From assembly GCF_900609055.1 (NCBI RefSeq), contig NZ_UXAW01000113.1:1-38207 (forward strand): a DNA stretch of 38,207 nucleotides, read 5' to 3'. The position numbers were made by a program, and so were the translations under genes. The stretch comes from Pseudogemmobacter humi. GTDB taxonomy: Bacteria; Pseudomonadota; Alphaproteobacteria; Rhodobacterales; Rhodobacteraceae. Shown in pieces: positions 1-7,285 of this stretch (its first letter is position 1; each line of letters begins with the position of its first letter). The notes below the pieces were generated by a model. It had not been told where the DNA came from, did no database searches, and saw only the letters and a program-made list of their open reading frames with translations.

Positions 1-19
1 CCCGGATACTGCGGCCCTG

Positions 20-409
20 ATGTCCGGCACCCCCGCCCCGCAACACCCCTCTCAGCGGCTCGACGCCGTTTTCGCCGCCCTCGCCGATCCGACGCGGCGG
101 GCGATCCTGTCGATGCTGCTCGAAGACGACATGGCGGTGACCGACGTGGCCGAACCCTTCGCCATGAGCCTCGCCGCGATCTCGAAACATCTCGGCGTGC
201 TGGCCGAGGCCGGGCTGATCTCGCGCGAGCGGCGGGGGCGGGTGATCTGGTGTCGGCTGGAGCCCGACGCGCTTCGCGCCGCCTCGGTCTGGATGCAGGG
301 CTTCGGCCAGTTCGAGCCGGTCGATCTGGATGCTTTCGAGCGGTTTCTGGAAACCGAACTGAACGAGGCGCAGACAGAAGTCGCGGACGCCTCCGGCGGG
401 GGTATTTAA
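20..409 (+). CDS. ArsR-family winged-helix transcriptional regulator
   Basis: A 129-residue DNA-binding protein of the ArsR/SmtB class. The winged helix spans about residues 14-85, with the family signature ALADPTRRAIL at 20-30 and the recognition helix region at 49-65 (SLAAISKHLGVLAEAGLI). The metal-binding ELCVCDL-type motif is absent and there is a single Cys (residue 78), so metal sensing is unlikely; many such regulators are paired with SRPBCC or transporter genes. The start ATG overlaps a TGA at 18-20 (TGATG), which suggests translational coupling to a gene left of the window. The last residues (ASGGGI) and the stop codon are encoded by a copy of the dispersed repeat starting at 389, so the C-terminus looks like a later addition. 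The target is unknown. Confidence 0.88.
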   Translation: MSGTPAPQHPSQRLDAVFAALADPTRRAILSMLLEDDMAVTDVAEPFAMSLAAISKHLGVLAEAGLISRERRGRVIWCRLEPDALRAASVWMQGFGQFEPVDLDAFERFLETELNEAQTEVADASGGGI

Positions 410-503
410 GTCAGGGTGAAAGCACAAAAGCGCCGGAAAGCCCTTTCATCCTGATCCAAATACCCCGGGGGAGTCTGCGCAGCAGACGGGGGCAGCGCCC
501 CCC
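389..503. repeat. Paired inverted copies of a dispersed repeat plus hairpins (locus A)
   Basis: Two copies of the same element face each other between the convergent arsR and matB genes. The left arm (389-422) has the core GGTATTT, a short spacer, then TCAGGGTGAAAG. The right arm (443-470) is its reverse complement with 21 of 26 aligned bases matching. To the right are two hairpins: arms GTCTGC/GCAGAC at 473-487, and a five-pair G/C hairpin at 488-503, just beyond the matB stop codon. Read from matB, the order is hairpin, hairpin, repeat, the same order as after trmD. It may act as a two-way transcription terminator, but no U-tract is present. Confidence 0.8.
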
Positions 504-511
504 GCGACACC

Positions 512-2020
512 TCAACCGGCGAACCAGTCCCTATAGGTCTCACGCAATATGTTCTTCTGGACCTTGCCCATGGCGTTGCGCGGCAGTTCATTCACCACCA
601 CCGCCGCCTTCGGCTGTTTGAACCGCGCGATCCGGCCTGCGAGCGCAGCAAGGATCGCCGCCGGATCGGGCGAGGCCCCCGGCGCGCGGGCGAGGACGGC
701 AAACACCGCCTCGCCGAAATCGGGATGCGGCAGGCCGATCACCGCGCTCTCCAGCACCCCCGGCGCCTCGTCGAGCAAGAGCTCCACCTCTTTGGGATAG
801 ACGTTCAGCCCGCCGGTGATCACCAGATCCTTCGCGCGCCCGACGATCCGGACGTAACCTTCGGCATCGCGCCGCGCCAGATCGCCGGTGACGAACCAGC
901 CGTCCTCGCCGAGTTCCTCACGGGTCTTTTCCGGCATCTGCCAGTATCCCGCAAAGACATTCGGGCCGCGCACCCCGATCACCCCGGTCTCGCCCGGTGC
1001 CACCTCGCGCCCCTCGGCCATGATCCGCAACTCCACTCCCGGCAGCGGAAAGCCGACGGTGCCGGCGCGGCGCTCGCCGTCATAAGGGTTCGAAGTGGAC
1101 ATGTTGGTCTCGGTCATGCCGTAGCGCTCAAGAATGCGGTGTCCGGTGCGGGATTCGAATGCCCGGTGGGTTTCCTCCGGCAGCGGCGCCGAGCCGGAGA
1201 CGAAGAGCCGCATATGGCCGGCCAGATCGCGGGTGAAGCGCGGGTCGGACAAGAGCCGCGTGTAGAAGGTCGGCACTCCCATCATCGTGGTCGCCTGCGG
1301 CAAGAGGCGCAGCACCTGATCGAGGTCGAATCCGGGCAGGAAGATCATCTGCGCCCGCGCCAGCAGCGCGATATTCGTCGCGACGAACAGTCCGTGGGTG
1401 TGGAACACCGGCAGCGCGTGCAGGAGCACATCCTCTGCGGTGAAGCGCCAGAGAGAGGTCAGCACTTCGGCGTTCGACAGCAGATTGCCATGGCTCAGCA
1501 TCGCGCCCTTCGAGCGCCCGGTGGTGCCCGAAGTATAGAGGATCGCCGCCAGATCACCCGCGCCGCGCGGCGCGGGCGTGAAGCGGGCGGCCTGCCCCGC
1601 CATCGCGGCCGCGAAACTCCCCTCGCCCGCGCCGCCCAGCGTCAGCAGCCGCGCGCCATGCCGGGCCGAGACCGGCGCCAGGGCGCGCTCAGACCCGGGA
1701 TCGCAGAGGAAAACCTTCGGTGTGGCATTGCCGAGGAAATAGTCGATCTCATCTGCCGCATAAGCGGTGTTCAGCGGCAGAAACACCGCCCCGGCCGAGA
1801 CCGCGGCGGCATAGAGCGCCAGCGCCTCGGGCGATTTCGCCACCTGCGCCGCCACCCGGTCGCCGGGCTCCACCCCCTGCGCGGCCAGCGCATTCGCCGC
1901 CCGCGCGATCATCGCATAAAACGCGCCTTCGGTGATCCGCCCGCCATCGGCCAGCAACAACAGATCCCGCGCCCCGTCCGCCAAAGGCGCGAACAAGGCG
2001 TCATGCAGCAGGTTCGCCAT
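512..2020 (-). CDS. matB: Malonate--CoA ligase (malonyl-CoA synthetase)
   Basis: An acyl-adenylate-forming enzyme that makes malonyl-CoA from malonate, CoA and ATP in the cytoplasm. The 502-residue length matches MatB. The ATP-binding P-loop TSGTTGRSKG is at 163-172, the adenylation motif YGMTE at 300-304 is followed by NMSTSNPYDGERRAG, which is typical of MatB rather than of general acyl-CoA ligases, the conserved Asp is at 380, and the C-terminal catalytic Lys is in MGKVQK (about 486). The N-terminal stretch AAQVAKSPEALALY and the motif PLNTAYAADEIDYF also match Rhodopseudomonas MatB closely. An ATG with GGAGG nine bases upstream sets the start. No malonyl-CoA decarboxylase (matA) gene is adjacent on the side visible here, so the enzyme may serve malonate use or malonyl-CoA supply on its own. 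Confidence 0.93.
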   Translation of the reverse strand: MANLLHDALFAPLADGARDLLLLADGGRITEGAFYAMIARAANALAAQGVEPGDRVAAQVAKSPEALALYAAAVSAGAVFLPLNTAYAADEIDYFLGNATPKVFLCDPGSERALAPVSARHGARLLTLGGAGEGSFAAAMAGQAARFTPAPRGAGDLAAILYTSGTTGRSKGAMLSHGNLLSNAEVLTSLWRFTAEDVLLHALPVFHTHGLFVATNIALLARAQMIFLPGFDLDQVLRLLPQATTMMGVPTFYTRLLSDPRFTRDLAGHMRLFVSGSAPLPEETHRAFESRTGHRILERYGMTETNMSTSNPYDGERRAGTVGFPLPGVELRIMAEGREVAPGETGVIGVRGPNVFAGYWQMPEKTREELGEDGWFVTGDLARRDAEGYVRIVGRAKDLVITGGLNVYPKEVELLLDEAPGVLESAVIGLPHPDFGEAVFAVLARAPGASPDPAAILAALAGRIARFKQPKAAVVVNELPRNAMGKVQKNILRETYRDWFAG

Positions 2021-2158
2021 TCAGAACCCTCCGTTGCGATAAAAGGAAACAGTCTGTCTGTAGCCCTTCGCCGATGGCCGCGGTTTCATCCGGCGGTTGC
2101 CACAAACCTGCCCCGGTTCGCGCCGATCCTGGAGGCAGGAAACAGAAGGAACCCGATC

Positions 2159-2326
2159 ATGGCCAAAGCAATCGAGCTGCTGCGGAAACTGACCGCGAAA
2201 CGGGCCGAGCCTGTCGAAACCGTCTCTGCCTTCGACGAGCGCCTCAGGAAGATGGGCGGCGTGCGTCATGTCTCGGTGTCGCGCGCGGTTCTGTTCAGAA
2301 CGCGACCTGCACACCAGGAAGCCTGA
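2159..2326 (+). CDS. Possible 55-aa small protein
   Basis: A short reading frame starting MAKAIELLRKLTAKRAE. It has an AAGGA ribosome-binding sequence about nine bases before the ATG, codons rich in third-position G/C over the first 40 codons, and a charged, helix-prone composition. It sits in the gap upstream of matB and its last 32 bases overlap the end of mipZ on the other strand. The C-terminal part (after about residue 38) lies mostly opposite mipZ and looks less protein-like. It is not recognised as a member of any family. It could be a real small protein or a chance frame. Confidence 0.4.
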   Translation: MAKAIELLRKLTAKRAEPVETVSAFDERLRKMGGVRHVSVSRAVLFRTRPAHQEA

Positions 2327-3104
2327 GCGCGGCGATCAGATCGCGCAATTCCTGCCGGGCGGCGACGTTCGACAGGTTCAGTTGCTCGACGCCGGTGTCT
2401 TTCAGATCGAGCAGCGTCAGCCCGCGGGGGAACAGTTCGCGGAAGATCACCCGCTCGGAGAAACCCGGCGCCACCCGAAAGCCGATCCGGCGCGACAATT
2501 CTTCGAGCGCCGAGCCCACCTTCTTCTTGTTGTGCATCTGTTGCGCGCCAAGCCGGTTGCGCAGCACGATCCAGTCGATCGGCTTCAGCCCCGCCTGCGC
2601 GCGCAACTGCCGCGCCCCCCAGACCATCTCGGCATAGATCGACGGCCCCCTGACCTTGCCGGTGTCGGGGTCGATCCGCGCCAGCAGGTCGAAATCCACG
2701 AAAGAGTCATTCAGCGGCGTGATCAGCGTATCGGCCAGCGAATGGGCGATCTGGCTCAGGCGGGTATGGCTGCCGGGGCAGTCGATCAGGATGAAATCCA
2801 TGACCGGATCCATCGCCGCCACCGCCGCCGTCAGCCGCTGGTCGAACGGGTTCTCGCCGGGGGCGAGCGTCGCCGGATCGACCTCGGGCAGGTCGCGGTA
2901 ATCGGGGCCGGGCAGATCGAGGCCCGCTTTGGCGAGAAAGGCGCGGCGGTTCTCGACATAGCGACCGAAGCTCTTCTGCCGCAGGTCAAGATCGAGCGCG
3001 CCGACGCGGTGGCCCATCCGCGCCAGTGCCGTCGCGACATGCATGCAGGTCGTGGACTTGCCCGAGCCGCCCTTTTCGTTGCCCACGACAATGATATGCG
3101 CCAT
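2295..3104 (-). CDS. mipZ: Division-site positioning ATPase MipZ
   Basis: A ParA/MinD-type ATPase of 269 residues. In Caulobacter and relatives MipZ binds the chromosome-partition complex ParB at the poles and inhibits FtsZ there, so the Z-ring forms at midcell. The deviant Walker A motif GNEKGGSGKST lies at 8-18, the LDLDLRQ switch at about 37-43, FILIDCPG (Walker B region) at about 104-111, NDSFVDFDLL in the middle, and the C-terminal block FRELFPRGLTLLDL that is specific to MipZ. The matches to Caulobacter MipZ continue across the whole length (DWIVLRNRL, RIGFRVAPG, ARQELRDL). It is a single gene with no ParB neighbour, as is usual for mipZ. Confidence 0.94.
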   Translation of the reverse strand: MAHIIVVGNEKGGSGKSTTCMHVATALARMGHRVGALDLDLRQKSFGRYVENRRAFLAKAGLDLPGPDYRDLPEVDPATLAPGENPFDQRLTAAVAAMDPVMDFILIDCPGSHTRLSQIAHSLADTLITPLNDSFVDFDLLARIDPDTGKVRGPSIYAEMVWGARQLRAQAGLKPIDWIVLRNRLGAQQMHNKKKVGSALEELSRRIGFRVAPGFSERVIFRELFPRGLTLLDLKDTGVEQLNLSNVAARQELRDLIAALRLPGVQVAF

Positions 3105-3187
3105 ATGCCCTGCCCCCTGCTGGCCTCGCCTCCTCTATTGGCAAGGACCCGCCGAAAGGGGAAGAGCTTTCTTCGCAGAAAACCCGC

Positions 3188-3652
3188 TCAGCAGGGCGGC
3201 CGAGTCGGGCCGCAGGGCAGATACCAGTTGCAATACTGGGCTCCCCCGGCGGGGAAGAGGCCGAGGCAGACCCGCCCGTCCGGCGCGCGCCAGAGCCTCG
3301 CTTCGGCCTGTCGCAGTTCCCCGGGCACGACCGGGTTGTCCGGCGCCGTATCCTCCGAAAACAGATGAATCGCATCGGGCGCGTGGCCGGTCACGATATA
3401 GGCCGGATCGAATTCGGCGTCCTCGCTTGCGCCGCGGATCAGCAGGATCGCCCCACCGCTCCGCGACTCGAAGCGGATGGGGCGGACCGCACAGATCGCA
3501 GGATCACCGCCCTCCCGGAAAAAGTCTCCGGCGAAGGGCGCGAAACCCGGCACCTGCGCCCGGGCCGGGGCCGCAGCGGCGCAAAGCAAAAGGGCGCATC
3601 CGAAGATGCGCCCCTTGTTTCTCTGGCCCGGATCAGAAACCGAGGCCGGCAT
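3188..3652 (-). CDS. Small secreted protein of unknown function
   Basis: A 154-residue protein from an ATG at 3652, directly downstream of rpmE and overlapping its end by 20 bases. The N-terminus is a clear signal peptide: a basic stretch (RNKGR), the hydrophobic core [13 protein letters not shown] and the cleavage box PARA before Gln, so the mature protein is periplasmic or secreted. The mature part is about 120 residues with four Cys and no motif I recognise. Its signal-peptide codons coincide with the strong hairpin terminator of rpmE at 3588-3613, so expression would need read-through or a promoter inside rpmE. A GTG at 3676 is an alternative start. The even residue composition favours a real gene. 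Confidence 0.62.
   Translation of the reverse strand: MPASVSDPGQRNKGRIFGCALLLCAAAAPARAQVPGFAPFAGDFFREGGDPAICAVRPIRFESRSGGAILLIRGASEDAEFDPAYIVTGHAPDAIHLFSEDTAPDNPVVPGELRQAEARLWRAPDGRVCLGLFPAGGAQYCNWYLPCGPTRPPC
3588..3613 (-). terminator. Intrinsic terminator after rpmE
   Basis: On the minus strand a perfect nine-pair stem (arms GGGCGCATC and GATGCGCCC) encloses a stable TTCG tetraloop and is followed by TTTT. It begins 20 bases after the rpmE stop codon. This is the best textbook terminator in the window. It lies inside the reading frame of the secreted protein that follows. Confidence 0.85.
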
Positions 3653-3854
3653 ACTTGTTTTTGAACTTCGACACACGGCCGCCGGTGTCCATCAGCTTGG
3701 CCGACTGGCCGGTCCAGGCCGGATGCGCCAGCGGATCGATATCAAGCGACAGCGTGTCGCCTTCCTTGCCCCAGGTCGAACGGGTCTGGTAGGTCGAGCC
3801 GTCGGTCATTTTCACTTCGATGAAGTGATATTCGGGGTGAATGCCCTCTTTCAT
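3633..3854 (-). CDS. rpmE: 50S ribosomal protein L31
   Basis: A 73-residue large-subunit ribosomal protein. The motifs [38 protein letters not shown] and HPAWTG are characteristic of alphaproteobacterial L31. It has no CxxC pair, so it is of the zinc-independent (C-minus) form. It starts 14 bases after the rplS stop codon and is very likely transcribed with it; transcription probably ends at the TTCG hairpin just downstream. Confidence 0.96.
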   Translation of the reverse strand: MKEGIHPEYHFIEVKMTDGSTYQTRSTWGKEGDTLSLDIDPLAHPAWTGQSAKLMDTGGRVSKFKNKYAGLGF

Positions 3855-3868
3855 CGCTTCGGCTCCTC

Positions 3869-4243
3869 TTATTCGGATTTGGCTTTGTAGGTGCTGTCTT
3901 CGGCGATACGGGCCGACTTGCCGCGGCGCGAGCGCAGGTAATACAGCTTGGCGCGACGGACCTTGCCGCGGCGGACCACTTCGATCGAGTCGATATTGGT
4001 CGAATAAAGCGGGAAGACGCGCTCGACACCTTCGCCGAACGAGATCTTGCGCACGGTGAACGAGGCCGCGAGGGTCGCACCGCCGCGGCGCGAGATGCAG
4101 ACGCCTTCATAGGCCTGCACACGCGAACGGGTGCCTTCGGTCACTTTATAGCCGACGCGAACGGTGTCGCCGGCCTTGAAATCCGGGATCTTCTTGTCGA
4201 GGGTGGCGATCTGCTCCGCCTCGATCTGTGCGATCAGGTTCAT
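3869..4243 (-). CDS. rplS: 50S ribosomal protein L19
   Basis: A 124-residue protein at the 30S-50S interface. It shows the standard L19 blocks: [56 protein letters not shown] and [23 protein letters not shown]. The start ATG has AAGGAG eight bases upstream. It is separated from trmD by 458 bases that contain a good promoter and a leader region, so it is probably transcribed independently of the trmD block and together with rpmE. Confidence 0.97.
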   Translation of the reverse strand: MNLIAQIEAEQIATLDKKIPDFKAGDTVRVGYKVTEGTRSRVQAYEGVCISRRGGATLAASFTVRKISFGEGVERVFPLYSTNIDSIEVVRRGKVRRAKLYYLRSRRGKSARIAEDSTYKAKSE

Positions 4244-4452
4244 CGCGATACTCCTTATGCCTGCGGTTCGTTCCGCAGAGGTGATCCTCGCCGAGAGCTC
4301 CTGGTCTTCGCCCGGATCCCTGCGCCGCTTGCGCGGCCGGTCCGCCGGAGGGTCGGTTCGGTTGACGCTTCTGCCGCCCCCGCCCGCCCCCGCCGAAGAA
4401 GACGGTTCGATCGCGCAAAGGGAATCGGATCCGGCGGGCTTTCGCCCCGGAC
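4244..4452 (-). promoter_or_regulatory. Long 5' leader of rplS
   Basis: About 200 bases lie between the predicted rplS promoter and the start codon. No gene fits here. Next to the ribosome-binding site there is a hairpin (CTGCGG/CCGCAG arms at about 4261-4278) that could expose or hide the AAGGAG. Leaders of this kind are used for ribosomal-protein feedback in other bacteria. Whether this one is regulatory is inference only. Confidence 0.4.
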
Positions 4453-4458
4453 CCCGGG

Positions 4459-4487
4459 CGTATAGGCGCGCGGCGCGCCCGGGTCAA
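4459..4487 (-). promoter_or_regulatory. Predicted sigma-70 promoter of rplS-rpmE
   Basis: On the minus strand, TTGACC (4487-4482) is followed by a 17-base spacer and TATACG (4464-4459). This is the best housekeeping promoter match in the translation block and points at rplS, 215 bases downstream. Confidence 0.6.
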
Positions 4488-4511
4488 GCGCCGCGCCGAT
4501 GGCGCCCCGCG

Positions 4512-4570
4512 GAATATCCGCCCCTTGGGCGCGGATGCCTACGGCGAGGATATTCAGGGCAGGATGAAAG
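4512..4570. repeat. Dispersed repeat, degenerate pair (locus C)
   Basis: A right-hand copy (4537-4570) reads GCCTACGGCGAGGATATTC and then GGCAGGATGAAAG, a diverged version of the element at 4603. A partial inverted partner, GAATATCCGCC, lies at 4512-4522 and pairs with GGCGAGGATATTC except for a two-base bulge. It sits between trmD and rplS, upstream of the rplS promoter. Confidence 0.65.
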
Positions 4571-4602
4571 CCCGAACGCTCGCCGTCAGACCAGCGGCGG
4601 AT

Positions 4603-4703
4603 GCCTCCGGCGGGGGTATTTGGATCAGGATGAAAGCCCATTTCACCTTGATTTAAATACTCTGGGGGTGAGCGCGGAACGCGCGAGGGGGCAAGGCCCC
4701 CTC
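4603..4703. repeat. Paired inverted copies of the dispersed repeat (locus B)
   Basis: The left copy (4603-4636) begins with 19 bases identical to those at 389-407 in locus A and ends TCAGGATGAAAG. The right copy (4641-4668) is inverted. Next come a short GCGCG/CGCGC hairpin and a seven-pair hairpin GAGGGGG/CCCCCTC (4685-4703) that overlaps the trmD stop codon. Read from trmD, the order is hairpin, hairpin, inverted repeat pair, the same as after matB. Confidence 0.8.
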
Positions 4704-5514
4704 AGCCCCCTTTCCGCCCGCGGAACGTTTCCCACAGATCGGGGCGGCGCTCGGCGGTGATCTTTTCCGCCTCGGCGCGGCGCCATCTGGCGATCTCGCC
4801 GTGATTGCCCGAACTCAGCACCGGCGGGATTTCGTGGCCCTGCCAGAGCGCGGGCCGGGTGTATTGCGGGTGCTCCAGCAATCCGTCGGAGAAGCTCTCC
4901 TCGACCGCCGATTCCGCATTTCCCAAGACCCCGGGCAGCAGGCGGACCGTCGCGTCCAGCACCGCCTGCGCCGCGATCTCGCCGCCGGTCATGACGAAAT
5001 CGCCGAGGCTCACCTCCTCGATCTGCCAGTGGTCCAGCACGCGCTGGTCCACCCCTTCGAAACGGCCGCAGAGCATGGTGATCCCCGCCCCCGCGGCGAA
5101 GCGGCGGGCCGTGGCCTGATCGAAAGGCCGCCCGCGCGGCGAGAGATAGACCAGCGGCCAGGCGGCGCGGGCCTCGCCCGCCCCCTCCATTGCGGCGGTC
5201 AGCGCGCGGTCCACCACATCCGGGCGCAGCACCATCCCGGCGCCGCCTCCGGCCGGCGTGTCGTCGACATTGCGATGCCTGCCCTCGCCGAAGCCGCGCA
5301 GATCCAGCGTCTCCAGCCGCCACAGCCCCTGATCCAGCGCCTTGCCGGTCAGCGACAGCCCGAGCGTGCCGGGAAAAGCCTCGGGGAACAGGGTGATCAC
5401 ACGGGCATCGAAGGCGCCCCGGACGTGGCGCTCTTCCATCAGATCGCGCGGCCTCATACTGGCGCGGATCGACAGTCTGCCGTGGCTGCGGGGCGTCTCG
5501 GGGGTATCGTTCAT
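4702..5514 (-). CDS. trmD: tRNA (guanine-N1-)-methyltransferase TrmD
   Basis: The enzyme methylates G37 of tRNAs reading CNN-type codons, using S-adenosylmethionine, and so prevents frameshifting. Of the 270 residues, the core begins at VITLFPEAFPG (39-49). Conserved blocks are EGRHRNVDDTPAGGGAGMV (77-95), LSPRGRPF (124-131), CGRFEGVDQRV (149-159) and the trefoil-knot loop GDFVMTGGE (171-179). About 38 extra N-terminal residues (MNDTPETPRSHGRLSI...) precede the usual start. This extension is a known feature of Rhodobacteraceae TrmD, so the first ATG was kept. The gene follows the membrane-protein gene after a 42-base gap. Confidence 0.95.
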   Translation of the reverse strand: MNDTPETPRSHGRLSIRASMRPRDLMEERHVRGAFDARVITLFPEAFPGTLGLSLTGKALDQGLWRLETLDLRGFGEGRHRNVDDTPAGGGAGMVLRPDVVDRALTAAMEGAGEARAAWPLVYLSPRGRPFDQATARRFAAGAGITMLCGRFEGVDQRVLDHWQIEEVSLGDFVMTGGEIAAQAVLDATVRLLPGVLGNAESAVEESFSDGLLEHPQYTRPALWQGHEIPPVLSSGNHGEIARWRRAEAEKITAERRPDLWETFRGRKGG

Positions 5515-5556
5515 GCCCCCGGGATTAGCGGCAATCGCGGTGCGGCGAAAGAGGGC

Positions 5557-6543
5557 TCAGGCGCCGCGCGCCGCCGGAAGCGGCGCGGGCGCGAAGACCC
5601 GCGGCGCGGCGGCGGCGGCGGCACGCAGGGGTTTCTCTTCGGGCACGGACGCCTCCTCATGCGCGCGCAAGGCCGCGGCAAGAGTGTCGAGCGCCCGGAC
5701 CGCCGCATCGCCGGCGCAGTCCGCGGCCAGATCGGCGACCACCCGGGCAGGCGGAAAATGAGCCGCCGCCCCGGGGATGCGGCGCAAAAGCGCCGCGCCG
5801 CGCACCGCGAGCAGCGCTAGCAGATCCGGCGCCGCACCCGCCGCCGCAAAGGCCGTGCGCAACTCGCCGGGCACCGCGCATTCGGGCTGCGGGCAGGGAT
5901 CCGTCGCCCGCAGGATCACCGCGATGCGCAGCGCCTCATGCTGCCCCGGAGGGGCGCCATCCAGCGCCTCCGTCAGCGCCGCCAGCCGCGCCCAGACATC
6001 GCCGGTGTCGAGAAAGCGGTCGAGATGCCCGACCATGACCTCGGCCTCGTCTCCGACCCGGTTCGAGAGCGCCAGAAGCAAGGCGAGGGCGTCATCCGCC
6101 ACCGGCGCGGGCGGCCTGGCGCCGCTCCGGCGGGCGCGGATGATCAGCTCGTCGATGGTTTCATCGCTTTCCAGCGACAGTTCCGGGTTCCAGACCAGCC
6201 GCATCAGCGGCAGCGCAAGGAAGGACACCGCCACCGGCAGAAGCGGATGGAACATCGGCAGAAAGCCCATCACGCCGCCGAGGCCGCGCCCCACACCGAA
6301 CAGCACCGCAACGAACAGGGTCTGGCTGAGCAGCAGCGTCAGCGCCGCGCCCCAGGCCGGAAACGTCAGCCATTCGCGCGCCTCCTGCGGCCAGCGGTGC
6401 GGGCGCAAAAGCACCAGCCACAGCATGAAGATCGAGACGAAAGGCACGACCAGCGCCGGCCCGTAGCCCGCCAGCCCGCCAAGCAGCGGCCCCATGTAAA
6501 GAAGTGCCGTGGCCGCCTGAAGCATTCTCATCCGGTTGCGCAT
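5557..6543 (-). CDS. Four-TM membrane protein of unknown function
   Basis: A 328-residue protein with four hydrophobic segments in the N-terminal third (about residues 10-28, 30-47, 62-88 and 95-112). A cytoplasmic, Ala-rich helical domain of some 200 residues follows and ends in an Ala/Pro tail. The start ATG has an AGGAG ribosome-binding site. It lies between rimM and trmD, 42 bases before trmD, so it is probably co-transcribed with trmD. I do not recognise a family. The C-terminal part contains no catalytic motif that I can identify. Confidence 0.75.
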   Translation of the reverse strand: MRNRMRMLQAATALLYMGPLLGGLAGYGPALVVPFVSIFMLWLVLLRPHRWPQEAREWLTFPAWGAALTLLLSQTLFVAVLFGVGRGLGGVMGFLPMFHPLLPVAVSFLALPLMRLVWNPELSLESDETIDELIIRARRSGARPPAPVADDALALLLALSNRVGDEAEVMVGHLDRFLDTGDVWARLAALTEALDGAPPGQHEALRIAVILRATDPCPQPECAVPGELRTAFAAAGAAPDLLALLAVRGAALLRRIPGAAAHFPPARVVADLAADCAGDAAVRALDTLAAALRAHEEASVPEEKPLRAAAAAAPRVFAPAPLPAARGA

Positions 6544-6724
6544 GTCCCGCTCCTGTTCGCGGCCCCGCCCGCCGGGCCGGTTGCTGATCCCTCTCCCGCC
6601 GGTCGGCCCCCCGTGAAAAGGCGCTCCACCGCAGGCTGACGGGCACAGCTATCCAGCCGCGCATGGCAGAATGATGGCGCCGCCAGGGCGAGGATTGAAA
6701 TGCGCTAACGGCTTCACCCGGCGT

Positions 6725-6746
6725 TTGCGGGCGATCCGGCCCGCAA
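6725..6746 (-). terminator. Hairpin downstream of rimM
   Basis: A seven-pair stem (arms TTGCGGG and CCCGCAA, eight-base loop) lies 29 bases after the rimM stop codon, in the 232-base gap before the membrane-protein gene. There is no T-run, so termination here is only possible. Confidence 0.3.
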
Positions 6747-6775
6747 TCCGCGGCGGGAGGCAGGAGCGTCGCCGC

Positions 6776-7285
6776 TCAGCCGAGGCCTTCGGGAAGGTCG
6801 GCGATCAGCAGGCCGCGGGCAAGATCGACGGTCGGCACATTGGCGCGGGTGAAGGGCAACAGCAGCGGTGCGGGCTTGTCGGCCTGGCGGATCTCCAGGA
6901 GATCGCCCGCCCCGTGGTTGTGCACCGAGAGCACCCGGCCAAGCGTGGCCCCCCCCGGATCGCGCACCTCAAGCCCGATCAGATCGGCATGGTAGAATTC
7001 GTCGTCCGGCAAGGCGGGCAGCCGGTCGCGGTCGGCGTAGAGGCCGGTGCCTTTCAGCGCATCGGCCGCCTCCTTGCTGGTCACACCCGCGAGTTTCGCC
7101 CCCAGCCCCGCGGCCACCGGGCGGGTGAGCGTGACGTGGAAGCTGCGGCTGCCGTCTTCGGTCCACAAGGGCCCGTAGGCGGCGATGTCGGTCGGCTCGG
7201 CGCAGTAGCTTTTCAGCCGCACCTCGCCACGAACGCCGAAGGCTCCGGCGATGGAGCCCACGCAGATCCGGTCCGGTTTACTCAT
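6776..7285 (-). CDS. rimM: 16S rRNA processing protein RimM
   Basis: A 169-residue assembly factor that binds S19 and helps mature the head of the 30S subunit. The N-terminal beta-barrel carries [19 protein letters not shown], and the PRC-barrel domain carries [34 protein letters not shown] and [15 protein letters not shown]. The chosen start ([10 protein letters not shown]) is the only ATG directly before the conserved domain; it overlaps the stop of the 59-aa gene upstream in the arrangement ATGAGTAA, a sign of translational coupling. Confidence 0.95.
   Translation of the reverse strand: MSKPDRICVGSIAGAFGVRGEVRLKSYCAEPTDIAAYGPLWTEDGSRSFHVTLTRPVAAGLGAKLAGVTSKEAADALKGTGLYADRDRLPALPDDEFYHADLIGLEVRDPGGATLGRVLSVHNHGAGDLLEIRQADKPAPLLLPFTRANVPTVDLARGLLIADLPEGLG

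Noticed and set aside
2021-2314. 97-codon minus-strand frame between mipZ and matB
   Set aside because: No start signal, overlaps the mipZ end, and the composition (Arg, His, Cys-rich) is not protein-like.
725-2326. Long plus-strand frame opposite matB
   Set aside because: Shadow of matB; only its last 55 codons, beyond matB, have a ribosome-binding site and were considered separately.
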